From contig CP091035.1 in the NCBI GenBank assembly GCA_039725955.1, forward strand, positions 124,001 to 188,000: DNA of 64,000 nt. Reading direction: 5' to 3'. Source of the stretch: Sinorhizobium sp. B11 (lineage in GTDB: Bacteria > Pseudomonadota > Alphaproteobacteria > Rhizobiales > Rhizobiaceae). Both the position numbers and the translations under genes were made by a program. The notes beneath the pieces are model-generated. The model ran no database searches, was not told the origin of the DNA, and saw nothing but the letters and a program-made list of their open reading frames with translations. This document shows, piece after piece, positions 62,866 through 64,000 of this stretch. The stretch's first letter is position 1. Each line of letters begins with the position of its first letter.

Positions 62866-63129
62866 ATGCCGAAATTCTTCTTTCAGGTCATCGACCGTAC
62901 GAGCCCGGAACCGACCGAACTTGCCCATGAGTTTCCAAGCCTCGAAGAAGCCAAGAAGGAGGCACGGCTGGCGCTTGCCGAAATGGCGTGCGAGGGCCTG
63001 CCGGAAGCGCCGCTCAACATGATCTCGGTCGAGCTTTTCGACGAAAACAGGGTTCCGATCGCCGAATTCCGGCTGCTGCTCGAGGAAATTCCCAAGATGG
63101 CGCAGGCGAGATCGGCTGACGGGGCCTGA
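62866..63129 (+). CDS. DUF6894-like small protein
   Basis: An 87-residue protein of a family common in rhizobia: the start MPKFFFQVIDR, then a helix with EFPSLEEAKKEARLALAEMA, and the strand MISVELFDENRVPIAEFRLL. The function is unknown. A strong AAGGAGG site precedes the ATG at 62866. Several paralogues per genome are typical. Confidence 0.8.
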   Translation: MPKFFFQVIDRTSPEPTELAHEFPSLEEAKKEARLALAEMACEGLPEAPLNMISVELFDENRVPIAEFRLLLEEIPKMAQARSADGA

Positions 63130-63206
63130 TCTGGCAGTGCCATTCGGCCGCCATTGTGACGGACAAGCCCGCTCCGCACAGGACCCGTTATCGGACAGGA
63201 GTTCCC

Positions 63207-63488
63207 GTGAATACAGCAAATCTTCAATTGGAAGGCATGGTGATGGCTCTTGCAGCGCTGTGCCAGGCGCTCGCCGAAAAGCAACTGCTCAGCCACGAGG
63301 CAATAGACGCGGCCCTGGCGCAGGCAAAAGACGCTGTCGAAGGCGATGACAGTCACCATCTGTCGGAGGCCAACCAGAACGCGATCCTGTTTCCGATCCA
63401 CCTTCTGCGTCTTGCCAACCAGACGCACGAACGGGGCGAACGCTTCACCTTTGCCGACTATGCAGCACAGATCGGCAGGCTGACGTGA
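63207..63488 (+). CDS. Small hypothetical helical protein
   Basis: A 93-residue helical protein (NLQLEGMVMALAALCQALAE, then LSHEAIDAALAQAKDAVEGD and RFTFADYAAQIGRLT). A GTG start at 63207 follows AGGAG and is preferred to an ATG-like start further upstream. The stop overlaps the next start (TGATG), so it is coupled to the alpha/beta hydrolase. No family recognised with confidence. Confidence 0.65.
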   Translation: MNTANLQLEGMVMALAALCQALAEKQLLSHEAIDAALAQAKDAVEGDDSHHLSEANQNAILFPIHLLRLANQTHERGERFTFADYAAQIGRLT

Positions 63489-64000
63489 TGTTTGACGGCT
63501 TCGCGCTGGATTTCGTGCAAACGCGATACGGGACGATCCGCGTCAGGCACGGGGGATCGGGTGATACGGTGCTGTTGCTGCTCCATGGTCATCCGCGCAC
63601 CCACATGACATGGGGCGGCGTGGCGGACCTGCTTGCTTCCTCCGTCAGGCTCGTCTGCCCGGACCTGCCGGGTTTTGGGCGCTCCTACCTGCCTGCCGAT
63701 GCACCCGACAGCCGTTTCTCGTCAAAGAAAGCCAAGGCCGAAGCGCTTGTCGACATGATGAACAGGCTTGGCCACGAACGCTTCGTGGTCGCCGGCCATG
63801 ACCGCGGCAGCCTGACGGCCTTCCGGATGGCACTCGATCATCATGACGCCGTCAGCAAGCTCATCATCATCGACGGGCTGCCGGTGCTCGAACATCTGGA
63901 GCGTGCCGACTGGTGCTTTGCCAGGGATTGGTATCACTGGTTCTTCTTTGCGCAGCCGGACAAGCCGGAACGCGCCATCAACGCTGATCCACTTGCATGG
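63488..64000 (+). CDS. Alpha/beta hydrolase, haloacid/fluoroacetate dehalogenase-like (cut by window edge)
   Basis: The first 171 residues of an alpha/beta-hydrolase. Seen: VLLLLHGHPRTHMTWGGVAD with the oxyanion-hole HG, VCPDLPGFGRS, and the nucleophile elbow GHDRGS in which the nucleophile is Asp, as in haloalkane and fluoroacetate dehalogenases and epoxide hydrolases. The further pattern FARDWYHWFFFAQPDKPE followed by INAD resembles fluoroacetate dehalogenases, including the Trp/His-rich cap. The rest and the catalytic His lie beyond the window, so the substrate is unproven. It overlaps the upstream small gene by one codon. Confidence 0.85.
   Translation, partial: MFDGFALDFVQTRYGTIRVRHGGSGDTVLLLLHGHPRTHMTWGGVADLLASSVRLVCPDLPGFGRSYLPADAPDSRFSSKKAKAEALVDMMNRLGHERFVVAGHDRGSLTAFRMALDHHDAVSKLIIIDGLPVLEHLERADWCFARDWYHWFFFAQPDKPERAINADPLAW

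Noticed and set aside
1..64000. CRISPR arrays, tRNA or rRNA genes, and insertion sequences with transposases
   Set aside because: No regularly spaced repeats, no tRNA-like cloverleaf and no transposase motif were seen in any part of the window.

Overview
This window looks like part of a large plasmid from a Rhizobium-type alphaproteobacterium (R. leguminosarum/R. etli group or a near relative). The grounds are a repABC replication-partition operon divergent from a traI-trb quorum-sensing/conjugation operon, traF-traB-traH and traG, an imuA-imuB-dnaE2 mutagenesis cassette behind an alphaproteobacterial LexA box, and typical rhizobial accessory families (BA14K, DUF736, DUF982, DUF2934, DUF6894, HWE kinase). 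No rRNA, tRNA or CRISPR was seen. Family names come from reading the proteins, not from database searches.

Layout. 1-8200: a truncated response regulator and two soluble hybrid histidine kinases, one of 1801 residues with two complete kinase modules and three receivers. 8577-12248 (minus strand): repA-repB-repC with a probable counter-transcribed RNA between repB and repC and a parS-like site between repA and repB. 12619-22548 (plus strand): traI and trbBCDEJLFGHI. trbK is absent, and trbB and trbF carry frameshifts. 22819-26680: a LuxR-family regulator, two OmpR-type regulators and an amidohydrolase. 27095-37386: mainly minus-strand catabolic genes: a MmgE/PrpD-like protein, an ornithine-cyclodeaminase-like enzyme, a frameshifted nitrilase-family hydrolase, an RraA-like protein, a TauD-like dioxygenase and a complete polyamine/opine-type ABC transporter. 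37752-43266: a TraR-like regulator, then traH-traB-traF (minus) and traG (plus). The oriT-traA-traC-traD block normally found between traF and traG is missing. 43363-53482: small and decaying genes (DUF736, HU, an HWE kinase without its H-box, a broken GGDEF-EAL gene, a serine recombinase, a Cys-rich putative copper protein, secreted proteins, a cold-shock protein). 53787-56325: a second repA-repB pair with no repC, carrying two copies of a perfect 16-bp parS-like palindrome. 56825-62278: imuA-imuB-dnaE2. 62395-64000: small genes and an alpha/beta hydrolase cut by the window edge.

How it fits together. Replication depends on the single repC. Partition could be served by two RepA/RepB systems with related but distinct sites. 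TraI and two LuxR-type proteins keep the outline of acyl-homoserine-lactone control of conjugation. One TraR-like gene sits divergent from a transporter/catabolic operon, recalling opine control of conjugation in Agrobacterium. The transfer apparatus itself looks degraded: no relaxase, no oriT recognised, no trbK, and broken trbB and trbF. The plasmid is therefore probably not self-transmissible as read, unless the frameshifts are sequencing errors and a relaxase lies outside the window. Five genes in the window carry frameshifts; some lie in homopolymers, so decay and sequencing error must be separated.
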